Source: Allostella sp. ATCC 35155
GTDB taxonomy: Bacteria; Pseudomonadota; Alphaproteobacteria; ATCC43930; Allostellaceae
Assembly (NCBI GenBank): GCA_006738865.1
Contig: AP019701.1
Coordinates: 2,724,001-2,788,000, forward strand
DNA: 64,000 bases
Direction: 5' to 3'
Positions 8,289 to 17,510 of this stretch are shown here, in pieces (position 1 is the first letter of the stretch; each line of letters starts with the position of its first letter). A program made the position numbers and the translations under genes. The notes beneath the pieces were generated by a model, which was given only the letters and a program-made list of their open reading frames with translations, did no database searches and was not told the origin of the DNA.

Positions 8289-10883
8289 ATGATCGTGCAG
8301 GGTCTGCTGCAGAACATCGCCTTGTTGACGCTGTTGTGCCTGGCGCAGCGATTTCTCGTACTGAAGTGGTATGGCACCGACGTGACGGGACAGGTGCTCT
8401 CGGGCTTCCTGTTCGGTGCCGCTGCCGCGATCGGCATGCTGTTCGCGGTCCAGTTGGCGCCCGGGATCTTCTTCGACGCCCGGTCGGTGGTGCTGGCCGT
8501 CGCGGCCATGCTGGGCGGCCCCGTCGTCGGGGTGGTGGCAGGGGGGATCGCAGCCGCGATGCGGCTGGGTCTGGGCGGACTCGGCAGCGTCGTGGCGCTC
8601 GGCTCCATCGCAATCTCCGTTCTGGTCGGCCTCGCATTCCGCATCTGGCAGGAGGATCGGGGCGGCCGCCCTGGTGCCGGTACGTTTCTGGCGCTGGGGG
8701 TCGCCGTCCATCTGCCCTCGCTCGCGCTGTTCGCGCTGCTGCCCGTTGGGGATGTCGGCCAGATCCTGCGGCCGCTGGCCCTGCCCTACCTCGGTCTCCT
8801 GATCCCGGCGACGGTGGCGCTCGGTCTCGGGCTCCTGCAGATAGAAGCCTTTGGCCGCGCCGATCGTGACCTCGCGGCCAGCGAGGACCGCTTCCGCACG
8901 CTCGTCGACAGCGCCTCGGTCGCGATCTGGGAAGAGGATATCTCGGGCGTCGTCCGTCGGCTCGACGAACTGCGGACAGCCGGCGTCGGCGACCTCCGTC
9001 TCCACCTTGCAGCCCATCCGGAACTGGTTGAGGAACTCGCATCGGCGGTGCGCGTGCTGCGCGTCAACCCGGCCGCGCGGCAACTGTTTGGCGCCACTGC
9101 CGACCACGAGCTTCTCGGACCCATCGCCCGCTTCTTCCTGCCCGAATCGCGGATGGTCTTCGTCGACCTCCTCGTTGCGCTATGGGATCGACGCAGCGAT
9201 ATCGCGGTCGAGGTGCGGCTGCAGACCCTCGACGGGCGCCCCTTCACGGCGCTGCTCTCGTTGCCCATTCCGGCCGATGTCCAAGCCGCCGAACGCGTGC
9301 CCGTCTCCTTCGTCGACCTGTCCGAGCGCAAGGCGATGGAGATCCGCCTGGCGGAGGAACGTCGCCGCCTGGAGGAGATCATCTGGGGCACCAATGTCGG
9401 AACCTGGGAGTGGAACGTCCAGAGCGGCGCCGTGACCTTCAACGAGCGCTGGGCCGAGATTGCCGGCTACACGCTCGCGGAGTTGTCGCCGATCTCGATC
9501 GCGACCTGGGAACGTCTGGCCGAGCCGGAGGATCTGGCGCGCTCCGGGGCGCTGCTGCAGGAGGTCTTTGCCGGCACCCTCGAATTCTACGAATGCGAAA
9601 TCCGCATGCGGCACAAGTCGGGCGCGACGGTGTGGGTGCTCGATCGCGGCAAGATCGTCGAGCGCGATGCCGAGGGCCGGCCGCTGCGCATGTCCGGCAC
9701 GCATGCCGACATTTCCGCCCGCAAGGCGGCCGAGGTCGAGGCGGCCCGGCTCGCCGACATTCGCCGTCTGATCGTGCTCTGCCATGGCGTCGTCCTGCGC
9801 GAGACGGACGAGACGGCGATGCTGGAGAAGCTCGTCACGCTGCTGGTCGAGAGCCGCGGCTACGCCGTCGCCTGGGTCGGCGTGCCGCTCGACGATCCCG
9901 AGCGAACCGTGCGTCCCATCGCCTGGGCCGGCGCAGCCGCCGGTTATCTCGATCGCCTCAGCGTCCACTGGTCCGACGATGCCCTCGGCAGCGGTCCGAC
10001 CGGACGGGCGATCCGGACGGGCAAAAGCCAGGTCAGTTCCGATATCGCCCGCGATCCGACGATGGCCGCATGGGCCGAACTGGCCCGAGAAGTCGGTCTG
10101 CGCTCCTGCATGGCGATTCCGGTACCGGGACGCGACAAGGTGGCTGCGGTGCTGATCGTCTATGCCGACGTGGAAGATCGGTTCGGCGCGGAGGAAGCCA
10201 CGCTGTTGACCGAGTTCGCTGCCAATCTCGGGCTTGCGATCCAGACGCGGCAGGCCGAGGCGGAGCGCGAGCGCTTCCGCGGGCAACTGGCCCAGGCCGC
10301 GATCGGCGCCATCGACGCCGTGGCCGCGACCGTGGAAAAGCGCGACCCCTATACCAGCGGGCATCAGGCGCGGGTCGCCCGGCTGGCCGTCGCGATCGCG
10401 AAGGAACTCGGCTGGGAGGCGTTTCGCATCGAGGGGCTCCGGCTCGGCGCGATGGTCCACGACATCGGCAAGATCTATGTGCCGGCGGAAATCCTGAACC
10501 GCCCGGGCCGGCTGACGGAGGCCGAGTTCGCCATCATCAAGGCCCACCCGGAGGTCGGATACGAGATCCTGGAGAAGTCGGAATTCCCTTGGCCGATCCA
10601 GGAGATGGTCCGCCAGCACCATGAGCGGCCGGACGGCACCGGCTATCCCCGCGGCCTGAAGGGCGAGGAGATCCTGCCGGAGGCGCAGATCATCGCCGTC
10701 GCCGATGTCATGGAGGCGATGACCTCGCATCGCCCCTACCGGCCCGGGCTCGGCCTCGATCGCGCTATCGAGGAGATCGAGGCGGGTATCGGCACACGGT
10801 ACGATCCCCAGATCGCGGATGCCTGCCTGCGCCTCGTGCGGGAGGGCCGCTTCCGCTGGGACGCGGAGGCGGCCGCAGCGTGA
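8289..10883 (+). CDS. membrane sensor HD-GYP phosphodiesterase
   Basis: An 864-residue signalling protein. Residues 1-190 form a five- to six-helix membrane region of the LytS-type 5TM receptor kind (GGPVVGVVAGG followed by R and GLGG). Two PAS domains follow (about 200-350 and 355-480), then a GAF domain (about 495-650). A C-terminal HD-GYP domain has His724-Asp725 (HDIGK), HHE at 777-779 and GYP at 785-787. HD-GYP domains hydrolyse cyclic di-GMP, and all visible metal and GYP residues are intact, so activity is expected. GGAGG lies about 9 nt before the ATG. It is monocistronic and convergent with the phosphohexomutase gene. The ligand is unknown. Confidence 0.92.
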   Translation: MIVQGLLQNIALLTLLCLAQRFLVLKWYGTDVTGQVLSGFLFGAAAAIGMLFAVQLAPGIFFDARSVVLAVAAMLGGPVVGVVAGGIAAAMRLGLGGLGSVVALGSIAISVLVGLAFRIWQEDRGGRPGAGTFLALGVAVHLPSLALFALLPVGDVGQILRPLALPYLGLLIPATVALGLGLLQIEAFGRADRDLAASEDRFRTLVDSASVAIWEEDISGVVRRLDELRTAGVGDLRLHLAAHPELVEELASAVRVLRVNPAARQLFGATADHELLGPIARFFLPESRMVFVDLLVALWDRRSDIAVEVRLQTLDGRPFTALLSLPIPADVQAAERVPVSFVDLSERKAMEIRLAEERRRLEEIIWGTNVGTWEWNVQSGAVTFNERWAEIAGYTLAELSPISIATWERLAEPEDLARSGALLQEVFAGTLEFYECEIRMRHKSGATVWVLDRGKIVERDAEGRPLRMSGTHADISARKAAEVEAARLADIRRLIVLCHGVVLRETDETAMLEKLVTLLVESRGYAVAWVGVPLDDPERTVRPIAWAGAAAGYLDRLSVHWSDDALGSGPTGRAIRTGKSQVSSDIARDPTMAAWAELAREVGLRSCMAIPVPGRDKVAAVLIVYADVEDRFGAEEATLLTEFAANLGLAIQTRQAEAERERFRGQLAQAAIGAIDAVAATVEKRDPYTSGHQARVARLAVAIAKELGWEAFRIEGLRLGAMVHDIGKIYVPAEILNRPGRLTEAEFAIIKAHPEVGYEILEKSEFPWPIQEMVRQHHERPDGTGYPRGLKGEEILPEAQIIAVADVMEAMTSHRPYRPGLGLDRAIEEIEAGIGTRYDPQIADACLRLVREGRFRWDAEAAAA

Positions 10884-10895
10884 CCCCCGGCGACC

Positions 10896-12272
10896 TCAGC
10901 CGAGATCGGGTGGCGCGATGCCGGCGGCCTTCAGCGCGTCGGCCAGTTCGACCTTGAGACGTGACAACCCGGCCTCGCCGGTCGATTCCGCTCGCGCGAC
11001 CAGCACGTCCTGGGTGTTCGATGCGCGGAGCAGCCACCAGCCGTCGGCGGTGTTCACCCGCACCCCGTCGACGTCGGAATAGGTCGCGCCGGCCGCCTTC
11101 AGCCGCTCCACGACGGCGGCCATGACGGGTCGCTTATCCTCCTCCGCACAGGGGAAGCGCAGCTCCGGCGTGTTGACGGTGGCCGCCATGCGGTCGCGCA
11201 TCGCCGCCACGGGCTCGTCCGTCCCCGCCACGACGTTGAGCAGCCGGATCGCGGCATAGAGCGCATCGTCATAGCCGTAGTAGCGATCCGCGAAGAAGAC
11301 ATGCCCGCTCATCTCACCGGCCAGCGGCGCCTTGGTCTCGGCCATCTTGTTCTTGATGTGCGAGTGGCCGGTCTTCCACATCAGCGGCTGCCCGCCCAGC
11401 GCGCCGATGCGGTCGAAGAGGGTCTGGCTCGCCTTGACGTCGCTGATGACGACGGCGCCCGGCCGCTCCTTCAGCACCGCCTCGGCCCAGATCTGCATCA
11501 GCTGGTCGCCCCACAGGATGCGCCCTTGGCCATCGACGACACCGATCCGATCGCCGTCCCCGTCGAACGCGATGCCGAGATCGCAGCCGCCGTCGGCGAC
11601 CGCCTTCTGCAGGTCGACCAGGTTCTTCGGCACGGTCGGATCAGGATGGTGGTTGGGGAATGTCCCGTCGATGTCGGCGAAGAGCAGCCGGTGCTCGCCC
11701 GGCAGGCGCGCCGTCAGGCGCTTCATCGCCTCGCCCGCGGCGCCGTTGCCGGCGTCCCAGGCGACTTTCAGCGAGCGGCCGCCGGTGAAGTCCTGCATCA
11801 GGCGCTCGACATAGCGGTCGAGCATGTCGACCGAGGTCGCATTGCCCTTGCCCGAGGCAAAACCACCCTCGGCCGCCAGCCGGCCCAGCGCCTGGATGTC
11901 GCCGGCGAAGAACGGCTTCCGACGCAGCATCATCTTGAAGCCGTTGTAGTCGGGCGGGTTGTGCGAGCCCGTGATCATGATGCCGCCGACCACGTCGAGC
12001 GCGTAGCAGGCGTAGTAGAGCATCGGCGTCGGACCCAGCTCGACCGAGACGACGTCGCAGCCCGCGGCCGTCAGCCCCTCGGTCAACGCCGCCTCCAGCC
12101 CCGGCGACGACAGCCGTCCGTCCCGCCCGACCGCGATGGCGCCGCCGCCGGCCATGGTCCCGAACGCGCGGCCGATCGCGCGCGCGTCGGCCTCGGACAG
12201 CGTCTTTCCGATCACGCCGCGGATGTCGTACTCGCGCAGGATGGTCGGATCGAAACGATAGGCGTCGGTCAT
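10896..12272 (-). CDS. phosphomannomutase/phosphoglucomutase
   Basis: A 458-residue alpha-D-phosphohexomutase of the AlgC/ManB type, interconverting hexose 6- and 1-phosphates for nucleotide-sugar synthesis. The phosphoserine loop TGSHNP is at 101-106 (Ser103). The Mg-binding loop DGDGDR is at 237-242, and a GEMSGH sugar-binding loop is further on. Length is typical. The ATG overlaps the stop of the upstream ugd gene by 4 bp. With galU and ugd it forms a three-gene operon supplying Man-1-P or Glc-1-P, UDP-glucose and UDP-glucuronate. Whether it is mainly a PMM or a PGM cannot be decided from the motif set. Confidence 0.92.
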   Translation of the reverse strand: MTDAYRFDPTILREYDIRGVIGKTLSEADARAIGRAFGTMAGGGAIAVGRDGRLSSPGLEAALTEGLTAAGCDVVSVELGPTPMLYYACYALDVVGGIMITGSHNPPDYNGFKMMLRRKPFFAGDIQALGRLAAEGGFASGKGNATSVDMLDRYVERLMQDFTGGRSLKVAWDAGNGAAGEAMKRLTARLPGEHRLLFADIDGTFPNHHPDPTVPKNLVDLQKAVADGGCDLGIAFDGDGDRIGVVDGQGRILWGDQLMQIWAEAVLKERPGAVVISDVKASQTLFDRIGALGGQPLMWKTGHSHIKNKMAETKAPLAGEMSGHVFFADRYYGYDDALYAAIRLLNVVAGTDEPVAAMRDRMAATVNTPELRFPCAEEDKRPVMAAVVERLKAAGATYSDVDGVRVNTADGWWLLRASNTQDVLVARAESTGEAGLSRLKVELADALKAAGIAPPDLG

Positions 12273-13600
12273 CGGGTGGACTCCTGGATCGCCGGGCTCG
12301 GCCGGCCGATCGAGCTGTAGCGGATGCCCGCGGCCGCCATCTGCCGGGGATCGTAGATGTTGCGCAGATCGACGACGACCGGCGCCCGGAGCGCGCGCCG
12401 CATCCGCTCGGGGTCGAGCGCCCGGAACTCGTTCCACTCCGTGATGACGACGACGGCGTCGGCGCCCTCCATCGCGGCATAGGCACTCTCGGCGAAGCCG
12501 ATCCCCGGCAGCATCCGGCGCGCCTCCGCCATGCCCTCCGGGTCGTAGGCACGGATCGTCGCACCGGCCTGCTGGAGGGCCGGCAGGATGTCGAGCGCCG
12601 GACTGTCGCGCATGTCGTCGGTGTTGGCCTTGAAGGTGAGGCCGAGGACAGCGATGGTCTTGCCGGCGACCGCGCCGCCGCAGGCCGCGACGACGCGCTC
12701 GGCCATTGCCTGCTTACGCTGCTGGTTCACGTCCACGACCGTCTCGACGATGCGCAGCGGCGCGCCGTAGTCGCGGGCGGTCTTCACCACCGCCAGCGTG
12801 TCCTTGGGAAAGCACGAGCCGCCATAGCCGGGGCCGGGGTGCAGGAACTTGCGCCCGATCCGGCCGTCGAGGCCGATGCCGCGGGCGACGTCATGGACGT
12901 CCGCCCCGACCTTCTCGCAGAGGTCGGCCATTTCGTTGATGAAGGTGATCTTCACCGCGAGGAAGCTGTTGCCGGCATACTTGATGAGTTCGGCCGTTTC
13001 GCGCCGGGTCATCACGATCGGCGTCTCGATGAGGTAGAGCGGCCGGTAGAGCTGCCGCATCACCTCTTCCGCCCGCTCCGATTCGCAACCGATGACGACG
13101 CGGTCGGGACGCATGAAATCGTTGATCGCCGCCCCTTCGCGCAGGAACTCTGGGTTCGACACGACGTCGAACTCCGCATCCGGCCGCGCCTTGCGGATGA
13201 TCGCCTCGACCTCGCGGCCGGTCCCGACCGGTACCGTCGACTTGGTGACGACGACCGTGTAGCCGGCGATCGCGCCCGCGATCTCCTCGGCCGCGGCATA
13301 GACGAAGCTGAGGTCGGCATGGCCGTCGCCGCGCCGGCTGGGCGTGCCGACGCAGATGAACACCGCATCGGCGCCGGCGACCGCCGCCTTCAGGTCGGTG
13401 GTGAAGGACAGCCGCCCGGACCGGACGTTGTTGGCGACCAGCTCGTCGAGCCCCGGCTCGAAGATCGGCATCTCGCCCGCCTGGACGCGTGCGATCTTGC
13501 CGGCGTCCTTGTCGACGCAGACGACGTCGGTGCCGAATTCGGAGAAGCACGCGCCGGAGACGAGGCCGACATAGCCCGTCCCGATCATGGCGATGCGCAT
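12269..13600 (-). CDS. ugd: UDP-glucose 6-dehydrogenase
   Basis: A 443-residue UDP-glucose/GDP-mannose dehydrogenase family protein. It oxidises UDP-glucose to UDP-glucuronate with two NAD+. The N-terminal Rossmann motif GTGYVG is at 8-13. The catalytic cysteine is Cys263 in GPGYGGSCFPKD. The C-terminal UDP-binding domain begins with VAGKTIAVLGLTFKANTDD. Adjacency to galU, which makes its substrate, favours UDP-glucose over GDP-mannose. The start at 13600 has GAGGT about 9 nt upstream, and the gene overlaps the mutase gene by 4 bp. Confidence 0.94.
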   Translation of the reverse strand: MRIAMIGTGYVGLVSGACFSEFGTDVVCVDKDAGKIARVQAGEMPIFEPGLDELVANNVRSGRLSFTTDLKAAVAGADAVFICVGTPSRRGDGHADLSFVYAAAEEIAGAIAGYTVVVTKSTVPVGTGREVEAIIRKARPDAEFDVVSNPEFLREGAAINDFMRPDRVVIGCESERAEEVMRQLYRPLYLIETPIVMTRRETAELIKYAGNSFLAVKITFINEMADLCEKVGADVHDVARGIGLDGRIGRKFLHPGPGYGGSCFPKDTLAVVKTARDYGAPLRIVETVVDVNQQRKQAMAERVVAACGGAVAGKTIAVLGLTFKANTDDMRDSPALDILPALQQAGATIRAYDPEGMAEARRMLPGIGFAESAYAAMEGADAVVVITEWNEFRALDPERMRRALRAPVVVDLRNIYDPRQMAAAGIRYSSIGRPSPAIQESTR

Positions 13601-13631
13601 CGGGTCTGTACCTCGTCCTCGGGAGCCCCGA

Positions 13632-14501
13632 TCAGCGGTAGCGGGGCAGGAATTCGCGCACGGCGCCGGCCATGTCCTCGCGGGCCAGCGCGAAGGCGAT
13701 GTTGGCCTCGAGGAAGCCCGCCTTGTCGCCGCAGTCGAAGCGGCGCCCATCGAAGCGCAGGCCGTGGAACGGCACCTCGCCGATCATGTGCGCCATGGCG
13801 TCGGTGAGCTGGATCTCGTTGCCCGCCCCCCGCTCCTTGCGGCCGAGATGGTCGAAGATCTCCGGCTCGAGGATGTAGCGGCCGATCACCGCGAGCCGCG
13901 AGGGCGCGGCCTCCGGCTTCGGCTTCTCGACCAGCCCCTCGACCTCGACAAGCGTACCGTCGTCGGCGCCGGGGGACACGATGCCGTAGCGGCTGGTGTG
14001 CTCGAGCGCCACCTCCATGACCGCCAGCATGTTGCCGCCCACCTTCTCATGCGCATCGACCATCTGGGCGAGACAGCCCTTGCCGGCGAGGATGAGGTCG
14101 TCGGCGAGCAGCACCGCGAAGGGCTCGTCGCCCACCACCTCGCGGGCGCACCAGACGGCGTGTCCCAGGCCGAGCGGCCGCTGCTGGCGGGTGTAGAGGA
14201 TTTCCCCCGCCTCCGGCACCATCGTCGCCAGTTCCTGCAGCGCGGCGTCCTTGCCGCGGTCCCGGAGGGTCTGGTTGAGTTCGAAGCTCTCGTCGAAATG
14301 ATCCTCCAGCGCCGACTTGCCGCGGCCCGTCACCATCACCAGCCGCTCGATGCCCGCTTCGCGCGCCTCTTCGACGGCGTACTGGATCAGCGGCTTGTCG
14401 ACCACCGTCAGCATCTCCTTGGGCATGGACTTGGTGGCCGGCAGGAAGCGGGTGCCGAGGCCGGCGACGGGAAAGACGGCAGTGCGGACGCGTCGGGACA
14501 T
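13632..14501 (-). CDS. galU: UTP-glucose-1-phosphate uridylyltransferase
   Basis: A 289-residue GalU that makes UDP-glucose from Glc-1-P and UTP. The nucleotidyltransferase signature GLGTRFLPATKSMPKEML (residues 14-31) with KPLIQYAVEEA is nearly invariant in the family. The central VLLADDLI Mg-binding Asp pair and the late GLRFDGRRFDCGDK segment are both present. It is the first gene of the galU-ugd-phosphohexomutase operon. A GAGAG lies about 6 nt before the ATG. The 218-bp upstream region to the DUF1003 gene end should carry the operon promoter. Confidence 0.95.
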   Translation of the reverse strand: MSRRVRTAVFPVAGLGTRFLPATKSMPKEMLTVVDKPLIQYAVEEAREAGIERLVMVTGRGKSALEDHFDESFELNQTLRDRGKDAALQELATMVPEAGEILYTRQQRPLGLGHAVWCAREVVGDEPFAVLLADDLILAGKGCLAQMVDAHEKVGGNMLAVMEVALEHTSRYGIVSPGADDGTLVEVEGLVEKPKPEAAPSRLAVIGRYILEPEIFDHLGRKERGAGNEIQLTDAMAHMIGEVPFHGLRFDGRRFDCGDKAGFLEANIAFALAREDMAGAVREFLPRYR

Positions 14502-14719
14502 GGATTGCTCTCGGAACGTTGTCGAGGTCGGGTGGAGTCGGCCGAAGGGGTGCGCTGCGGCGGGAAGCTATAGTCGCCGCCTATGGGTCGCGACCAGAAC
14601 GATTCCGCGCCATCTCCTGTTCCATTCCCGGGCAGATTGACACCGATCGGCCGGCATGGCGAGCCTGTGGGCCATGCTCATGCCGCATTGCAGCAGAACG
14701 CCGACCACTGTTCACGACG

Positions 14720-15295
14720 CTACCGGGAGCGCTCCGATGGATCCTGCTGCCGCTCCGCGAGCAGCCGGGTGAGCAGCCGGATCTGCTCCTCCTGCCGGAC
14801 CAGCATCTGCGTCAGCTGGTCCTGGCGCAGATGGTCCAGCTTCTCGTGCAGGCCCATGATCTCGAGTTCCGCCTTGAGGTTCACCTCGTAGTCGTGGGCC
14901 GCCGCCTCGCGATCCTTCTGCGCCTGGCGGTTCTGCGACATCATGATGACGGGCGCCTGCAGGGCCGCCAGCATCGACAGCATCAGATTGAGGAAGATGT
15001 AGGGGTAGGCGTCGAAACCGCCGGCCGCCACCAGCGGCAGCAGGAGCGAGTTGAGTGCCATCCACAGCAGCAGCAGCGCGAGAAAGCCGAGGATGAAGGT
15101 CCAGGAGCCGCCGAAGGCCGCCACCCGGTCCGCCAGCCGCTCTCCCAGCGTCGCCCGTTCCGACGGCAGGCTGAGGTCGCGGCTGACGACGGTGCGGCGG
15201 GCGATCCGGCGGATCACCCGCTGCTCGCGCTCGGGCAGTTCCTCGAACCCCGTCTTCAGCAGCCGTTCCGCCAGCCTGCGAACCGCATCGTCCAT
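14720..15295 (-). CDS. DUF1003 family membrane protein
   Basis: A 191-residue protein of the DUF1003 family. Two transmembrane helices (about 60-85 and 100-125) are separated by a short loop with FDAYPYIFLNL. The MSQNRQAQKDR motif after the second helix is the family signature. The C-terminal third is a charged coiled coil (about residues 145-185). Function is unknown; some relatives are annotated as cyclic-nucleotide-binding or CorA-like, without proof. GGGAG sits 6 nt before the ATG at 15295. It lies 38 bp downstream of the J-domain gene and is probably co-transcribed with it. Confidence 0.88.
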   Translation of the reverse strand: MDDAVRRLAERLLKTGFEELPEREQRVIRRIARRTVVSRDLSLPSERATLGERLADRVAAFGGSWTFILGFLALLLLWMALNSLLLPLVAAGGFDAYPYIFLNLMLSMLAALQAPVIMMSQNRQAQKDREAAAHDYEVNLKAELEIMGLHEKLDHLRQDQLTQMLVRQEEQIRLLTRLLAERQQDPSERSR

Positions 15296-15333
15296 CGCGC
15301 GCTCCCGCACATGCCTTGCCCCCGTGCGACCGC

Positions 15334-16041
15334 TCAGCCGCCCCGGGCCAGCAGCAGATCCTTGGCCTCGTTGATCTTGGCCGCGACCCAGGTCGAGCCG
15401 CCGCGATCGGGGTGGTTCGCCATCATCAGCCGGCGATGGGCGGCACGGATCTCCGCCTCGTCCGCGCCGGGCTCCAGTCCCAGGATGTCGAGCGCTTCGG
15501 CCTCGGTCATCGGACCCGTCGCCGGAGCGGCGTCGCCTGCACCGGCACCGGCCCGCTCGCGCCAGTCCTCGCCGTGGCTGCGCTCCAGCCAGCCCTCGAT
15601 CACCCGCGCGGAATCGGCGTCCGCAGCCGCCTCGTGCCAGAGGGCGATCGCCTCGGCGAAGGAAAGCGATGCCAGGGTCCGGCCGGAAAAGGCACCCGAG
15701 CGCACCAGGCCGGAGACCTCTCCGGTATCGTGATCGAGCGTCATCTCGACGAACCGCGTCTCGACAGTGCTCGACTGGCCGCGCGCGGGCCCGGCCGCCG
15801 CCCGCACCCGGCGATGGAGCTGGCGCCAGCGCACGAAGAACGGCAGGAGCAGCGAGCCCAGCATCATGGCCGTGCCGATCCGGCCAGAGAAGATCAGCAG
15901 GCCGGCTGCGGCCGCCAGGACGACGGCGCCACAGATCCGCAACCACCGCGCAAGCAACGCCGGATCGGCCGAGGCCAGCGAACGCAGCAGCAGCAGCAGG
16001 CCGACCAGCGCCAGCGCGCCCAGGGCGAACCAGGCGATCAT
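15334..16041 (-). CDS. membrane-anchored J-domain protein
   Basis: A 235-residue protein with two N-terminal hydrophobic helices (about 3-22 and 35-55) and a low-complexity linker. A C-terminal J domain (about 175-235) contains the HPD tripeptide at 210-212. J domains stimulate DnaK ATPase; this topology (TM first, J domain last) is typical of an alphaproteobacterial DnaJ-like family and recalls mitochondrial Tim14/Pam18. The middle part [19 protein letters not shown] is also conserved in that family. It lies 40 bp after the VWA gene on the same strand. The ribosome site is weak. Confidence 0.9.
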   Translation of the reverse strand: MIAWFALGALALVGLLLLLRSLASADPALLARWLRICGAVVLAAAAGLLIFSGRIGTAMMLGSLLLPFFVRWRQLHRRVRAAAGPARGQSSTVETRFVEMTLDHDTGEVSGLVRSGAFSGRTLASLSFAEAIALWHEAAADADSARVIEGWLERSHGEDWRERAGAGAGDAAPATGPMTEAEALDILGLEPGADEAEIRAAHRRLMMANHPDRGGSTWVAAKINEAKDLLLARGG

Positions 16042-16081
16042 GGTTACCGGCCGGCGGCCGGCGGCCGCGCCCGTCGGCGGC

Positions 16082-16801
16082 TCATCGGCCGGCGAAGCGG
16101 TGCGTCAGCATCAGCGCCGCTCCGCCGCGACGCCGGCCGAATTCCTCCAGCGCCCGCCGGCCGCCGGTGGCAAAGGCGGCGACCGCCGCCAGCAGGTCGC
16201 GCAGCTGGTCCGCCGATCCGGCATCGAAGGCGCAGCAGGCCCCGCGGGTCAGCCTCGCCACCTCCTCGAAGGCGCGCCGGGCCACCGGGTCGTGCCCTTC
16301 GTGGAAGAGGAACGCGGGCACGCCGAGCACGCCGAGTTCGCCCGCAGCATGGCAGAGGCGGTCGATCTCCTCCTCCATGCAGTCGCCGACGAATACGAGG
16401 GCGGCCACCCGCTCGCGCCGCGACTCCGCTGCGGCATGGCGCAGCACCCGCAGGATCTGGGTCTGGCCGCCGCGGCAGGTGACGCTGCTCATCCGCGCCA
16501 GCAGGTCACGCGCCTCGGTCACCCAGGGCTCGGCACGGAACTCGTCGAACCCGCGATACCAGCAGAGCTGGACTGCGAGCCGGCCGACCGCACCGGCCGC
16601 CAGGAACATCTCACCCTGGATGCGGCAGGCCCGATCCCAGCTCGGCTCGCGGCTCGCCGTGGCATCCATCGCGAAGATCAGCCGGCCCCCCGCGGCCGCG
16701 GCAGGGGCCGTCTTCATCCGGCCGAGGAAGGCGTCGACCTCGGCCCGGCTCGACCGCTGGGACAGCTGGCCTGCCCCTGGTTTCCTCTGATCGCTTGCCA
16801 T
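16082..16801 (-). CDS. VWA-like domain protein
   Basis: A 239-residue soluble protein with a von Willebrand A-type fold. The first strand [10 protein letters not shown] ends in a partial MIDAS motif Asp46-x-Thr48-x-Ser50, and a later strand [13 protein letters not shown] supplies another acidic residue. Such proteins bind a divalent metal and partner proteins. No signal peptide is seen, so it is cytoplasmic. It is the first gene of the VWA, J-domain, DUF1003 run, which suggests a chaperone-linked role (inference). It is divergent from the tyrosine-phosphatase gene, sharing a 72-bp promoter region. Confidence 0.85.
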   Translation of the reverse strand: MASDQRKPGAGQLSQRSSRAEVDAFLGRMKTAPAAAAGGRLIFAMDATASREPSWDRACRIQGEMFLAAGAVGRLAVQLCWYRGFDEFRAEPWVTEARDLLARMSSVTCRGGQTQILRVLRHAAAESRRERVAALVFVGDCMEEEIDRLCHAAGELGVLGVPAFLFHEGHDPVARRAFEEVARLTRGACCAFDAGSADQLRDLLAAVAAFATGGRRALEEFGRRRGGAALMLTHRFAGR

Positions 16802-16873
16802 GACCTACTATATGGGATGATCGGGCTCGCGGTTGAGCCCGGATTGCGCAATCCACCCGACCGGAAGCCCGAG

Positions 16874-17383
16874 ATGGCCCTCGCCCCCTATACCATTACC
16901 GCCCTTTCCCTGCCGGAGCGGCCGGGCATCATCGGCCTGGCGCCCGTCCCCGGCCGTGTCGACCTCGAGGCCGACCTCGCGACGGTCCGCGCCTGGGGGG
17001 CGGCCGCAGTGGTCACGCTGCAGCCACAGGACGAACTCGACTGGCTGGGCATCGGCCATCTCGGCCGCGCGGTGGGAGCCCTTGGAATGGACTGGCACCA
17101 TCTGCCGATCCTCGACCTGCGCGCGCCGGATGCGGCATTCGAGCAGGCCTGGGCGGCGACGGCCGGAATCCTGCTGAGCCGCCTGCAACGGGGCGAGCGG
17201 GTGATGGTGCATTGCCGCGGCGGCTTCGGCCGCACCGGCACGGTCGCCGCGCGCCTGCTGGTGGAGCAGGGCCTCGCCCCCGCGGCCGCCATGGCGCTGG
17301 TGCGCCACACGCGGCCCGGTTCGATCGAGACCAGCGAGCAGGAACTCTATGTCCTCGCGCTCGCCGGCGATCCGCGTCGTTGA
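16874..17383 (+). CDS. dual-specificity/tyrosine-phosphatase-like protein
   Basis: A 169-residue cysteine phosphatase of the CDKN3/DSP kind. The signature loop HCRGGFGRTG has Cys114 as nucleophile and Arg120 as phosphate binder. DLRAPD (81-86) supplies the likely general acid Asp. Bacterial homologues dephosphorylate proteins or small phosphomolecules. The ATG at 16874 has GGAAG about 6 nt upstream; another in-frame ATG at 16817 lacks one. A decayed copy of its last 80 or so bases is found at 18969-19050. Confidence 0.85.
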   Translation: MALAPYTITALSLPERPGIIGLAPVPGRVDLEADLATVRAWGAAAVVTLQPQDELDWLGIGHLGRAVGALGMDWHHLPILDLRAPDAAFEQAWAATAGILLSRLQRGERVMVHCRGGFGRTGTVAARLLVEQGLAPAAAMALVRHTRPGSIETSEQELYVLALAGDPRR

Positions 17384-17510
17384 CGATGACATTCCATCTC
17401 GCGCCACGGGGAACGCGATCTTCCTTCATCATGCGCGGTCCGGCCCCGGGACTTCGATCGATGCACTGCCGGCCCGACCACCGGTCATCCCAAGGGGGTT
17501 TGCAGGCCCG

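Noticed and set aside
14586-14595. 10-bp palindrome ggtcgcgacc upstream of galU as an operator
   Set aside because: Such GC palindromes are expected by chance in this composition; no second copy or promoter element supports it.
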